This document shows, one piece after another, positions 43,832-52,930 of a DNA stretch of 64,000 bases. The position numbers and the translations under genes were made by a program. This stretch comes from Sporosarcina sp. BI001-red (GTDB lineage Bacteria > Bacillota > Bacilli > Bacillales_A > Planococcaceae): assembly GCF_003384035.1 (NCBI RefSeq), contig NZ_QQAK01000011.1:62001-126000 (forward strand), given 5' to 3'. The notes under the pieces were generated by a model. It saw nothing but the letters and a program-made list of their open reading frames with translations. It was not told where the DNA came from and searched no databases. Position 1 is the stretch's first letter, and every line of letters starts with the position of its first letter.

Positions 43832-44959
43832 TTGAAACGACTTTTCCTATTCATGCTATTTCTAGTTGCCCTCTTTCTCTCAAAATCTTACTGGGAAGAA
43901 CCGGTCTCTAAGTATGTCGATCTATCCTTTTTAGATTCTATAGATGAAAAACTTGAAGACGTCATCAACAAAGACACGATTGATACGACAATCGATACAT
44001 TGCGGACTGCGACTCAAGACCTTGCAGGCATCATCTCGGACAAAACAGATGGATTACGAGATGCGAAACAGTCTGTTGACAAACCTGCGCTCGCAAAACC
44101 TACAGGCACCCCTATTTCAATCAACAACCTTGAAATTGGTGCATCGGCTGAACAAGTTACAGCTACACTCGGAGAACCAAAGGGCCAATCCCTCAATGAA
44201 TACGGAGCCGAATGGCGCACGTATCACACAGATTATCAAAACTTCGTCATGGTCTCTCTTGATGAATCCAACCGAGTCGCTGCCCTTTACACGAATGACG
44301 ACCTCATCGCATCGACAGTCGGCGTTACGTATGGAGCCTCTAAAGCAGATGTCAGAAAAGCACTCGGCCAACCACTGACTAAGATGCGTAAAGGAATGAA
44401 CGTGTTTGTCCTTCAAGATGATGAAGGCATGGACCTTTTCAAACTCGGTGATGTCTATGCGTATGTATTTTATGACATTCATCAAGAAACAACAGTGACC
44501 GCTGTTGAACTCGTATCTGTTGCGCTGGAAAACAACAAAAAGTCACTTTATGCTGAGCGCAGTGAAGCACTCCGAAATGGATTTGAGCGCCAGTTGTTTG
44601 ATCTTACGAATGCAGCTCGGGTCCGTCACGGGCGCTCCATCCTTACTTGGGACAGCACCGTGTCAGGAACTGCAAGAAAACATAGTGTGGATATGGCTGT
44701 CAATAACTATTTTAGCCACGATAATTTGCAAGGACTCTCCCCCTTCGACCGCATCAAAGAAGATGGTATAGGATTTAAACGTGCGGGTGAAAACCTTGCT
44801 TACGGACAGTCCAGTAGCATATTTGCACACGAAGGCTTGATGAATTCGAAAGGCCACCGCGAAAATATTCTTCTAAAAGATTATAGTAGCCTCGGTATCG
44901 GCGTCGACTTCAACAAAGAGATGCAACCCTATTATTCAGAGGAGTTTCTACTCCGATAA
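43832..44959 (+). CDS. CAP-domain protein with CAP-associated N-terminal domain
   Basis: A 375-residue secreted or membrane-anchored protein. N-terminal membrane segment (about 1-19), a helical linker, a CAP-associated domain (about 95-230: SINNLEIGASAEQVTATLGEPKG and VTYGASKADVRKALGQP), then a CAP/SCP domain (about 250-375) with FDLTNAARVRHG, HSVDMAVNNYFSHDNLQGLSPFDRI and GHRENIL. Bacterial CAP proteins act at the cell envelope with unknown chemistry. Start is TTG (43832), eight bases after TAGGAGGCG. It resembles Bacillus YlbC. Its terminator is shared with the convergent sodC. Confidence 0.87.
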   Translation: MKRLFLFMLFLVALFLSKSYWEEPVSKYVDLSFLDSIDEKLEDVINKDTIDTTIDTLRTATQDLAGIISDKTDGLRDAKQSVDKPALAKPTGTPISINNLEIGASAEQVTATLGEPKGQSLNEYGAEWRTYHTDYQNFVMVSLDESNRVAALYTNDDLIASTVGVTYGASKADVRKALGQPLTKMRKGMNVFVLQDDEGMDLFKLGDVYAYVFYDIHQETTVTAVELVSVALENNKKSLYAERSEALRNGFERQLFDLTNAARVRHGRSILTWDSTVSGTARKHSVDMAVNNYFSHDNLQGLSPFDRIKEDGIGFKRAGENLAYGQSSSIFAHEGLMNSKGHRENILLKDYSSLGIGVDFNKEMQPYYSEEFLLR

Positions 44960-45003
44960 AAAACAGCCAGACAGTGCTTCGTTCTCACTGTCTGGCTGTT
45001 TTT
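44957..45003. terminator. Convergent terminator between CAP-domain gene and sodC
   Basis: AAACAGCCAGACAGTG pairs perfectly with CACTGTCTGGCTGTTT, with A and T runs on each side. Confidence 0.92.
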
Positions 45004-45558
45004 TCACTTCGTCTTGAGTTCCGCACAGGCAATCCGGTCTCCAGAATTCCCGGAAGGGTCTGTTTTATAATCATCTTCATCTTCGTGAATGACGAGAGCA
45101 CTACCATCCCCATCTATCAAGGAGTTGGGCTTTCCAGGCTGCAGGGTGAGATTATGCATGGTCACTTTAACCGACACTTTCCCATCTTCTCCTACTTCCA
45201 AATTAGGCAAGTCCCCAAGATGATACCCTTTCGGATTGTCAAAGCCATGTTGTTTATCCGTCGGGTTAAAATGACCTCCTGCAGATTTGAAATCTGGTGG
45301 TGTACAAACTGCCTTCTCATGAAGATGAATGCCATGTATGCCTGGCTTTAGCCCATCAGCTCTTAAGCTAATCGTAAGAATTCCATCTACTTCTGAAACA
45401 TGTGCTTCTCCAATTTTTTTGCCATCGGTGTTTATTAAATTCGTTTCAATTGTTTTTGTTGCCTCCGCGTTCACGGGCACTTTTTCTTTCTCATCCCCGC
45501 AACCACTTAAGACAATCATCAGTGTCGCAATAAGAATTCCCTCAACTAGACGTTTCAT
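45004..45558 (-). CDS. sodC: Superoxide dismutase [Cu-Zn] lipoprotein
   Basis: A 184-residue Cu/Zn superoxide dismutase-fold lipoprotein: signal peptide with lipobox VLSGC, then GIHGIHLHE, GGHFNP, KQHGF, GYHLGDLPN, and ALVIHEDEDDY. The His set (HLH, GGH, QH, YH, VIH) and the Asp in GDLPN match all copper and zinc ligands of active enzymes, unlike B. subtilis YojM, which lacks copper ligands. A disulfide pair (AVC and IAC) is also present. GTAAGGAGG precedes the ATG. It would remove extracytoplasmic superoxide; activity is inferred. Confidence 0.87.
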   Translation of the reverse strand: MKRLVEGILIATLMIVLSGCGDEKEKVPVNAEATKTIETNLINTDGKKIGEAHVSEVDGILTISLRADGLKPGIHGIHLHEKAVCTPPDFKSAGGHFNPTDKQHGFDNPKGYHLGDLPNLEVGEDGKVSVKVTMHNLTLQPGKPNSLIDGDGSALVIHEDEDDYKTDPSGNSGDRIACAELKTK

Positions 45559-45629
45559 AAAATTTTCAAACCTCCTTACGATAAGGATGGCTGAAAACCG
45601 GTAAATTATGTGTCTTTATGAACGTTTTT

Positions 45630-46013
45630 TTAGAGTCTCACTTCATCGCTCATTTCTAACACGTCAAAAACATCATGCTGGATGATCAGCGACATAATTT
45701 TCCCGTTCTTTTTAAAGTAATGGACATTTCCGACTCGCGCTTCGAGCATCTCCGTCCACCCCCATTTTTCAATTTCCGCCAAATATTCAGGAGGCGGTGT
45801 GCCTTCTTCGTCCCCAATATCGTTCATTTTGTATTTGGCAGACTTCGCAATTTCTGTCGTGCAGTCTTCCGGTTTTACTTCGTACGCATTGTTTGGTACA
45901 GGGAATCCTTCGTTAATGACCGCCATCCGGTAACCGTCTTCGTGAGCAAATGTATAAGAACAGCCAGACAGCAACCATACGCCTACGATGAGTATTCCGA
46001 CAACCCGTTTCAT
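45630..46013 (-). CDS. Small lipoprotein of unknown function
   Basis: A 127-residue lipoprotein: signal peptide with lipobox LLSGC (Cys about residue 18), then a short domain VKPEDCTTEIAKSAKYKMNDIGDEEG, KWGWTEMLEARVGNVHYFKKNGKIMSLIIQHDVFDV. I recognise no family. GGGAGG precedes the ATG. It lies 71 bp upstream of sodC on the same strand and could share its transcript, as another surface-exposed protein. Confidence 0.65.
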   Translation of the reverse strand: MKRVVGILIVGVWLLSGCSYTFAHEDGYRMAVINEGFPVPNNAYEVKPEDCTTEIAKSAKYKMNDIGDEEGTPPPEYLAEIEKWGWTEMLEARVGNVHYFKKNGKIMSLIIQHDVFDVLEMSDEVRL

Positions 46014-46091
46014 TCTACCAACCTCCCGAATTGTTCTGTTACTTCAAGAATACTTCATAAGTTGGGACATGTCTTTAACGTATTTGTGACA

Positions 46092-46147
46092 AAAGGAAGG
46101 GAAGTTATAAAAAGTCGTGTTGACCTTTTATAACTTCCCTTCCTAGT
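46092..46147. terminator. Long hairpin downstream of the RlmI-like gene
   Basis: AAGGAAGGGAAGTTATAAAA pairs with TTTTATAACTTCCCTTCC over 18 bp around AGTCGTGTTGACC. Followed by TTTTG on the minus strand and TAGTTTT on the plus strand, so it may terminate the RlmI-like transcript; the poly-T tract is weak for a usual terminator. Confidence 0.6.
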
Positions 46148-46175
46148 TTTCGTAATCGTTAGCCATCTAGCATAT

Positions 46176-46221
46176 GGTGTTGATTTACGTTAAAGGCGGA
46201 CGCTTTCCACCTCAATCAACA
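46176..46221 (+). repeat. Internally deleted copy of the intergenic palindromic element
   Basis: GGTGTTGATTTACGTTAAAG, GCGGACGCTTTCCA and CCTCAATCAACA join the left end of the longer element directly to its right end. The inner 90 bp or so found in the copies at 10765 and 54211 are missing, as in a deletion derivative. Confidence 0.6.
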
Positions 46222-46280
46222 AATCTCCCATACGCAACAGTTCGTATCGGATCAAGTTATAGTTCAACAAAACTAAATCC

Positions 46281-47474
46281 TTATTTCAACTTCTGGATGA
46301 TGCAGACTTTCAAGTAGTTGAATTCCGGATAATCCCGGTTTGTGCGGAAGTCTTTTGGCAAAGATGATTCTTCTAAAATTTTATACTTTGTACCTGTCGC
46401 TTTAAATGCTTCATCGATGAACGTTTTGAACTTCTTCATACTGAAGCTTGCGTTATTTGTAGATGCAACGATAAACCCTTTTTTCTCAGTAATTGCAATT
46501 GCATCCTGCAGTAAGGTCGTATAGTCTTTTGCTGAACTGAACGTGTACTTTTTAGAACGCGCAAAGCTAGGTGGGTCTAGTACCACTACATCGAACTTCA
46601 GCTCGTGACGCTTTGCATAACGGAAGTAATCAAAGACATCCATTACTTTAATATCTTGTGCTTCATAGTCGATACCGTTCACACTGAACTGTTCAATCGT
46701 TTTCGCAAAGCTGCGTTTTGCTAAATCGACACTAGTTGTCTTCACAGCACCACCACTTAATGCAGCGACTGAAAACGCACCTGTGTAAGAAAACGTATTC
46801 AAAACATGATTGCCTTCAGAATATTTATCTCGAAGTGCCTCACGGACATCACGCTGGTCAAGGAATACGCCAGTCATCGCTCCGTCATTCAAATCAACGG
46901 CAAAGTTCATGCCATTTTCTTTAACAATGATTGGGAAGTCGCCAGGTGTACCTGATACGTAATCATCCTGATCGATATACTGCCCTTTTGTATCAAAGCG
47001 CTTTTTCTCATAAATCGCTTTCGCATTAACAATTTTATCAAGTACGCCGTACACGTGATGCTTCATTGAATAAATTCCTTCACTGTACCAGCTCACCATA
47101 TAATAACCATCGAAGTAGTCAATTGATAGGCCGCCAATTCCGTCGCCTTCTCCGTTAAATAGACGGTATGCAGTCGTTTGGGTATTCAACTTAAAGTTAC
47201 TACGACGTTCAATTGCCGCGCTTATGCGGGATTCGAAAAATGTGAAGTCGATTGCCTCTTCTTCTTTTCTCGTTAATACCCAGCCAATCCCTTTGTTCTG
47301 GTTACCGTAATAACCTTTTGCAATGAATCGACGGTTTCGGTCGATCAGACGAAGCAAGTCGCCTTCTTCTTTTAAGACTTCCGGGTTCATGACAGCATCT
47401 TTTAAGATGAGTGGATAGCCTTTCTTTAAAGCGATCCCACTTTTATCGTTTACGAGTACATCAATTGTTTTCAT
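46281..47474 (-). CDS. RlmI-like 23S rRNA methyltransferase (YwbD-like)
   Basis: A 397-residue SAM-dependent methyltransferase of the RlmI/YccW class, which makes m5C on 23S rRNA. The N-terminal PUA-like domain (about 1-75) is followed by EEL linker regions. The catalytic domain has VLNTFSYTGAFSVAALSGGA (SAM motif), VDLAKRS and DVVVLDPPSFARSKK. The typical RlmI catalytic Cys motif is not obvious. It resembles Bacillus YwbD. ATG with AAAAGGATG upstream. Monocistronic, ended by the 46092 hairpin. Confidence 0.85.
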   Translation of the reverse strand: MKTIDVLVNDKSGIALKKGYPLILKDAVMNPEVLKEEGDLLRLIDRNRRFIAKGYYGNQNKGIGWVLTRKEEEAIDFTFFESRISAAIERRSNFKLNTQTTAYRLFNGEGDGIGGLSIDYFDGYYMVSWYSEGIYSMKHHVYGVLDKIVNAKAIYEKKRFDTKGQYIDQDDYVSGTPGDFPIIVKENGMNFAVDLNDGAMTGVFLDQRDVREALRDKYSEGNHVLNTFSYTGAFSVAALSGGAVKTTSVDLAKRSFAKTIEQFSVNGIDYEAQDIKVMDVFDYFRYAKRHELKFDVVVLDPPSFARSKKYTFSSAKDYTTLLQDAIAITEKKGFIVASTNNASFSMKKFKTFIDEAFKATGTKYKILEESSLPKDFRTNRDYPEFNYLKVCIIQKLK

Positions 47475-47594
47475 GTTTTCATCCTTTTCTACGGATATTT
47501 ATGTCCGTTCGCACATTTTCTTTATTATCGCACGTTTGGCGTTGAATTGCGATTCCTTGTTAACAAACATTCACAAGAATATACATTTTGTCAC

Positions 47595-47721
47595 CGTTGT
47601 TTTCCGCTACAGGTGGACGCTTTCCGAGGGGCTTGATTTCAGCCTCCTCGTTGCTTTGCTCCTGTGGGGTCTTCAATCTGGGCTTGTCCCTCTGGAGTCG
47701 CCACCTTTCTCTTCAAACAAC
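47595..47721 (+). repeat. Intergenic palindromic element, diverged copy
   Basis: About 127 bp with the same block order as the copies at 10765 and 54211: GGTGGACGCTTTCCGAGGGG, TTGATTTCAGCCTCCTCG, GTGGGGTCTTCAATC, TCCCTCTGGAGTCGCC. The terminal GTTGTTT/AAACAAC is substituted relative to GTTGATT. It lies between the RlmI-like and EamA genes and has no coding capacity. Confidence 0.75.
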
Positions 47722-47767
47722 TATCGTAACAGGCTAACATAAAACCCCAAATTGATAATACAAGAAT

Positions 47768-48652
47768 TCACAAAATTGATTTGCGGATTTTTCGTTTTAG
47801 TAAAAAAGAAGGCTTTGTTTCTGCAAGTACGATTGCTAGTAAGATGAGTACAGCTCCTATGATCATTTGCCCTGTGACGATTTCGCGAAGCATGATAATG
47901 GAGAAAATCATTCCCCATAGTGATTCCATTGATAGAAGAATTGCCGCTTTTGTTTCTGAAACGTGCTTTTGTGCAACGGTCTGAAGCAAAAATGCGAGAG
48001 TGGTTGAAAATATACCTAAATAGAGTAATGAAGTCGCAGAAGTAGTCGTGATGGGAAGTGATGCCTCTCCTTTAATTCCGACAACTATCCAGGCAATGCT
48101 CGCAGCTACCGCCATTTGAACAATTGTCAATGTAATTGCGTCTTCTTTACGGACAAACTGTCCCGTGTAAAAAATATGGAATGCGAAAAATATTGCACAT
48201 AATAGCGATAATACATCTCCTGGATTAACGGATAGTGATCCATTTAATGATAAAAGTGCAATTCCACCCATCGCAAGAACAGCACCCACGAGTTCAAAAG
48301 GACTTACTTTTCTACGATAAAGAACAAACGCAATGAACGGAACGATCAGCACATTCACCGCAGTTAAAAAAGCATTATTGGACGGCGTGGTAAATTGCAG
48401 GCCGACCGTCTGAAAAGCGAATGCACTATACAAAAACACACCTAACAACCCGCCCTTTAGAATAACAGCAATGGAAACCTTCAACAGTTTTTTATAAAAC
48501 ACAACTCCAAGCAAGACGGCCCCAATGATAAACCGTCCTGCAAGAATTTGATATGGACTAAAATAGTCTAACGCAATCGCGCTAACAGGAAATCCCGTCC
48601 CCCAAATTACGGCCGTCACGAGCAGGCCGATTTCACCCATGTATTTACGCAT
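47768..48652 (-). CDS. EamA/DMT-family transporter
   Basis: A 294-residue drug/metabolite transporter with ten membrane segments in two EamA repeats (about 5-135 and 150-285). Conserved regions are VIWGTGFPVSAIAL, ILAGRFIIGAVLL in the first half and ESLWGMIFSIIMLREIVTGQMIIGAVLILLAIVL in the second. The substrate could be an amino acid or another metabolite. ATG at 48652 has AGGGGG seven bases upstream. It follows cstA on the same strand but is separated by about 100 bp and possibly has its own promoter. Confidence 0.85.
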   Translation of the reverse strand: MRKYMGEIGLLVTAVIWGTGFPVSAIALDYFSPYQILAGRFIIGAVLLGVVFYKKLLKVSIAVILKGGLLGVFLYSAFAFQTVGLQFTTPSNNAFLTAVNVLIVPFIAFVLYRRKVSPFELVGAVLAMGGIALLSLNGSLSVNPGDVLSLLCAIFFAFHIFYTGQFVRKEDAITLTIVQMAVAASIAWIVVGIKGEASLPITTTSATSLLYLGIFSTTLAFLLQTVAQKHVSETKAAILLSMESLWGMIFSIIMLREIVTGQMIIGAVLILLAIVLAETKPSFLLKRKIRKSIL

Positions 48653-48752
48653 CCAGCATCCCCCTGTCTGTGATTAGTATACAAGGGAATTAGGAGTGCC
48701 GTATAGAGGAATAAAAAAGACCTCCGGAATGTTTCCCCAGAGGTCCCGTCTA

Positions 48753-50240
48753 TTATTCTTGTGGTGTCGTTGCTGCAGTCGCGGCTCCCGCTAATGCATC
48801 ATCCCAATTCGGTGCTTCGACTTCCAACGGGATATTCTCTCTTCGCGCCTTGAGCGCTGCGAAAAAGAACAAGACCACTAGGAAAATCGAAATCACTGTC
48901 GCACCTATCAATGCCACATCCATTGGTAATCTGAAACCAATTTGTGCATTTAAGATATACGTTGTTGTTGCCATGAGCATGAATATCCCGGGTATAAGTG
49001 CAATCCAGTAATTCTTTTTAGCGATGAACAAGTACATTGCCCCCACAAAGAGCGCAATAACCGCAGTCGACTGATTCGCCCATGAGAAATATCTCCACAG
49101 AATGTTGAAGTCTACGAACGTTAGTGCAACAGAGATTACGAACAACGGTAGTGCAATCCAAAGACGGCTCAAGATTTTCACTTGTGGTAACTTGAAGTAG
49201 TCTGCAATAATCATGCGAGCACTACGGAATGCTGTATCACCTGAAGTGATCGGTAAGATGATAACTCCAAGGATTGCTAGTGTTCCACCAACAGCACCAA
49301 GCATTAACACGGAAGCTTCACTAACAATCATTGCAGGACCCCCTGCTGCAAGCAATTCGTTCAATCCAACTGGACCATTGAACAACGCCATACCAGCAGC
49401 TGCCCAGATCATCGCGATAACTCCTTCAGCAATCATCATACCGTAGAAAATCTTACGACCTTGCTTCTCACCTTGTGTCGTACGTGAAATAATTGGTGTC
49501 TGTGTCGCATGGAATCCAGACAATGCTCCACATGAAATCGTCAAGAATAGAAGTGGAAAGATTGGAATATTATCCGGATGCAAGTTTGCAAGTGTCAATT
49601 CCGGAATAGGAGCGCCGGTAAAGAGCATCCCGCCACCAACGCCAAGTGCACTGATGATGAGCAACAAACCGAAGATTGGATAAAAACGGCCAATGATCTT
49701 ATCGATTGGTAGCAACGTTGCAAGAATGTAATAGATGAAGATCGCTGCAATGATGAAGCCCATTGCGACCCATCCGTTCATTAAATTATAAAGTAAGCCT
49801 GCAGGCGCAGAAACAAATACCGTTCCTACAAGTAGTAATAGAAGAATTGCGAAAGCGTTTACAAGATGCTTCATAAATTTACCGAGGAACTTACCAGCAA
49901 GTTCTGGCAAATGGGCACCGCGGTTTCGAATGGAAATCATACCTGTTAAATAGTCATGAACCGCACCGGCAAAAATCGCTCCGAGTACAATCCATAGGAA
50001 TGCAACAGGTCCGTAAAGTGCTCCCATGATCGGACCGAAGATTGGCCCAACCCCTGCAATATTCAGCAACTGAATCAGAGAGTTCTTCTTTGTGTTCATA
50101 GGTACATAGTCAATGCCATCAGCGTTTGCATAAGCAGGTGTCTGACGTTCTTCTTTCACTCCGAAAACGCGTTCCACGAATTTCCCATACGTGAAATAGC
50201 CGACAACGAGTAACACTACCCCAAATAGAAATGTATACAT
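48753..50240 (-). CDS. cstA: CstA-family (pyruvate/peptide) transporter
   Basis: A 495-residue carbon-starvation-family permease. Conserved stretches are YANADGIDYVPMNTKKNSLIQLLNIAGVGPIFGPIMGALYG near residues 42-83, PLLFLTISCGALSGFHATQTPI, and ITSGDTAFRSARMIIAD. It is short like the Gram-positive CstA/BtsT group. E. coli BtsT and CstA import pyruvate with protons, so pyruvate is the first candidate. It sits directly downstream of a LytS/LytTR two-component system with three LytTR-type boxes in its promoter. AAGGGGTGGGAAG precedes the ATG. Confidence 0.88.
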   Translation of the reverse strand: MYTFLFGVVLLVVGYFTYGKFVERVFGVKEERQTPAYANADGIDYVPMNTKKNSLIQLLNIAGVGPIFGPIMGALYGPVAFLWIVLGAIFAGAVHDYLTGMISIRNRGAHLPELAGKFLGKFMKHLVNAFAILLLLLVGTVFVSAPAGLLYNLMNGWVAMGFIIAAIFIYYILATLLPIDKIIGRFYPIFGLLLIISALGVGGGMLFTGAPIPELTLANLHPDNIPIFPLLFLTISCGALSGFHATQTPIISRTTQGEKQGRKIFYGMMIAEGVIAMIWAAAGMALFNGPVGLNELLAAGGPAMIVSEASVLMLGAVGGTLAILGVIILPITSGDTAFRSARMIIADYFKLPQVKILSRLWIALPLFVISVALTFVDFNILWRYFSWANQSTAVIALFVGAMYLFIAKKNYWIALIPGIFMLMATTTYILNAQIGFRLPMDVALIGATVISIFLVVLFFFAALKARRENIPLEVEAPNWDDALAGAATAATTPQE

Positions 50241-50316
50241 GCACTTCCCACCCCTTTGTCTTTATATATTCTGTTATTAGTTTAGATGAATTATTCTAAC
50301 AATAGGCAGGTTTTGA

Positions 50317-50368
50317 GTTAACATGTCGTTTTTCTAGATTAAGATGCCCGTCTGGGAGGTTAACATGC
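50317..50368 (-). promoter_or_regulatory. Three LytTR-type direct repeats upstream of cstA
   Basis: On the minus strand GCATGTTAAC (50368-50359), GCATCTTAAT (50347-50338) and ACATGTTAAC (50326-50317) start 21 bp apart, i.e. on one helix face. The proximal repeat overlaps the -35 region of a likely promoter with -10 TAGAAT about 17 bp further on. LytTR regulators typically bind direct repeats of about 9-10 bp spaced by two helical turns, so these are likely operators for the response regulator encoded immediately upstream. Confidence 0.65.
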
Positions 50369-50372
50369 AGTG

Positions 50373-51104
50373 CTAGTGTTCTAGCTTTGTCCGTAACCCT
50401 TTCACATAGTTGCGGCTCACAGACAATTTTTCCGAGCATCCATCTATTTCTAGCTGATAGGCACCATTGAACCAAGGCGACAAGCGACTGACGTGCAACA
50501 GATTGACCAGGTAGCTTTTATGAATACGATAAAAAGAAAATGGAGTCAGCCGCGTCTCCAACTCTTTTAACGTAAGCTTCACTTCATACTCTCCCGTCTT
50601 TGTTACGATTCGGGTCACACTGTCCTCACGACAAATGTATAAAATACTACTGATAGGCAGATAGATAATTTCTCCATCCCGCTCAATAGCCAACTTACCT
50701 AGTTGATGGTTAGAATCTGGAGTAGCCTTAAGTGATTCCTTGACGCTAATCCGGTTCATCGTTTGTGCGAGCTGTTCTTCTTCATAAGGTTTTAATAAGT
50801 AATCGATTGCATTCACACGGAATGCATCGGCTGCAAATTGAGGATAAGCGGTTGCAAATACAATTTGGGGTGGATTCTTCAATTCTTTCAGTACCGCCGC
50901 AACTTCGATTCCGTTCATCTTCGGCATTTCAACGTCCAAAAACACAACGTCAGGCTGCAATCGAATCGCCTGCATAATGGCAGTGTCCCCTGAATCCGCT
51001 TCTCCCACAATTTCCACATTCGTATGCCGTCCAAGTAGAAATATGAGTTCTTCACGCGCATAGCGTTCATCATCCACGACGAGTGCTTGAATATTAGATG
51101 GCAT
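50373..51104 (-). CDS. LytTR-type response regulator (LytT/BtsR-like)
   Basis: A 243-residue response regulator. The receiver domain (about 1-120) has acidic pocket D11-D12, phosphorylatable D57 in VVFLDVEMPKMNG, and conserved Lys in YLLKPYEEEQ. The LytTR DNA-binding domain (about 140-240) has YICREDSVTRI, FYRIHKSYLVNL and VSRNYVKGLR. ATG at 51104 is fixed by GAGGAGGCG; a longer frame to 51194 lies inside the kinase gene. It overlaps the kinase gene by 11 bp and lies just upstream of cstA, which it likely activates. Confidence 0.92.
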   Translation of the reverse strand: MPSNIQALVVDDERYAREELIFLLGRHTNVEIVGEADSGDTAIMQAIRLQPDVVFLDVEMPKMNGIEVAAVLKELKNPPQIVFATAYPQFAADAFRVNAIDYLLKPYEEEQLAQTMNRISVKESLKATPDSNHQLGKLAIERDGEIIYLPISSILYICREDSVTRIVTKTGEYEVKLTLKELETRLTPFSFYRIHKSYLVNLLHVSRLSPWFNGAYQLEIDGCSEKLSVSRNYVKGLRTKLEH

Positions 51105-52842
51105 GGTGAATCGCCTCCTCTTTTGGAATTGCAAAGCGCACGATGGTCCCTTCTCCGCTTGCTGTTGTAAATTGAAGACCCGCTTGGTCGCCAAACGTCA
51201 TCATTAATCGACGATGTACATTAAACAACCCCATTCCAGTTCCCGATTCCGATTCAACAGGGTGTTCCCCTAACATTTTCAACCGCTCTGATGTTATCCC
51301 TTTGCCGTTATCTTGAACTGTAATTTCCGTTTCTCCATCCCGTGCAGCAATCCTCACTTTCACGACACTCCCTCGTGCCATATCAGCGATTCCATGTTTA
51401 ACCGCATTTTCGACAATCGGCTGGAGTGTTAGTGGCGGTATGAGTTGTGAAAGCACAGTAGGATCTACATCAAAGTCAATCGTAAGTTTGTCGACAAAAC
51501 GAGCTTCTTCAATTTGAAGGTACGCACGTACGTGAGATAGCTCTTGTTCGAGCGTAACCCGAGCAGCAGTTGTTCCTTCAACATTTTGCCGGAGAAATTT
51601 TGATAACGATGTCAAAAGTTGACGAGCCTGATCGGGATCCGTTCGAATAAGGGAAATGATCACATTCAGAGAGTTGAAGAAGAAGTGCGGACTGATCTGT
51701 GCTTGCAATGCTTTTATCTCCGCATCCTTCGCCAGTTCATGCGCTTGGTCCGCAGCTGCGATTTCCAACTGATCACTAAGCAACGAACTTAATCCATCAA
51801 TGAGTTCTATCGTGACATCTGTAATCGCTTTTTCAGAAGGATAATACAGTTTAAGAGTTCCGACCACTTTATCCCGCTGCTTTAGAGGGGCAATAACTGC
51901 AGCACCTAACGGACAATCAGATTGAACACAATGGATAGCTCGGTCATTTGCCACAACTCGATTTCCATGACGAAGTACTTCTTTCGTTATATGCGTTTGG
52001 ATCGGACTGTAGGAACGGTGATGATCACTAGCTACACCGACGTGTGCGAGAATTTCGTTTCTATTCGTCATCGCGACAGCACTCGGGGAGAGCTCGTTGA
52101 AGAGGATCTGACATACTTCGTTGCACGTTTCAGGTGTCATGCCTTTTCTTAAATGAGCGAGTGTTTGGTTTGCGATGCGTAACGTTTTTTGCGCTTGAAG
52201 CGCCGTTGCTCTATCCTGCTCACTCATCACGTTATAAACGATAAGAAGAAAAATAGCGGTTCCCACACCATTCGCGATAATCATCGGCAGTCCAATTGCT
52301 TGAACGAGTGCCCATGCTTCAGTGAACGGCTTCGAGAGCACGAGAATCAGCCCCATTTGAATGGACTCCGCAAGCGCACCGATTGCAAAAGCTGTGAGCG
52401 GTTTAACAGTTTTCCCTTTTTTATAAAAATAGCTCGCTAGAATCCCGGACAATATTGTCGATAGACCGCATGAAAATGCAGTAAATCCACCTAGGGTCAT
52501 CCGATGAATACCAGCGATTAAACCAGCACCGATACCGAAGCGATAGCCCCCGAGTAAACCAGCGACCACAATACCAATAACTCGTGAATTGGCAATGGCA
52601 TCCTCTCCAGCTAAATTCATCGTCACACTATTGAAATGGAAGGTTTCTGTATTAAAAGCAACGCCTAAATACGTCCCGATAATACCGAAAAACCCAAAGA
52701 ACACAATGGCACTTACTGTTTGACGACGATCGAGGGTATCATGATGAACGAGCTGTTTGAAGAAACGAAACCTTGTTAGTATGAATGCAACCGCAACAAT
52801 CGTACCAACTCGCTCCAACATGATTATTAATAAATCCAACAT
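51094..52842 (-). CDS. LytS-type sensor histidine kinase
   Basis: A 582-residue kinase. Five to six membrane segments form the 5TMR-LYT sensor (about 1-205, with VGVAFNTETFHF and RFGIGAGLIAGIHR). A GAF-like domain follows (about 235-355). The histidine kinase has H-box ISPHFFFNSLNV, N-box IVENAVKHGI and G-box DNGKGI and GTGMGL. It is the LytS/BtsS/YpdA type that senses pyruvate or membrane state. ATG at 52842 has AAGGGAGGA upstream. With its partner regulator and cstA it forms a sensing and uptake unit. Confidence 0.92.
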   Translation of the reverse strand: MLDLLIIMLERVGTIVAVAFILTRFRFFKQLVHHDTLDRRQTVSAIVFFGFFGIIGTYLGVAFNTETFHFNSVTMNLAGEDAIANSRVIGIVVAGLLGGYRFGIGAGLIAGIHRMTLGGFTAFSCGLSTILSGILASYFYKKGKTVKPLTAFAIGALAESIQMGLILVLSKPFTEAWALVQAIGLPMIIANGVGTAIFLLIVYNVMSEQDRATALQAQKTLRIANQTLAHLRKGMTPETCNEVCQILFNELSPSAVAMTNRNEILAHVGVASDHHRSYSPIQTHITKEVLRHGNRVVANDRAIHCVQSDCPLGAAVIAPLKQRDKVVGTLKLYYPSEKAITDVTIELIDGLSSLLSDQLEIAAADQAHELAKDAEIKALQAQISPHFFFNSLNVIISLIRTDPDQARQLLTSLSKFLRQNVEGTTAARVTLEQELSHVRAYLQIEEARFVDKLTIDFDVDPTVLSQLIPPLTLQPIVENAVKHGIADMARGSVVKVRIAARDGETEITVQDNGKGITSERLKMLGEHPVESESGTGMGLFNVHRRLMMTFGDQAGLQFTTASGEGTIVRFAIPKEEAIHHAI

Positions 52843-52930
52843 GATTCCTCCCTTCATCCTCTGCTCACTTGAGTATACTGTATTTTCCGTCATCTCAAAA
52901 GAGGAGAATGTACGAATACATCCTCCTCAC

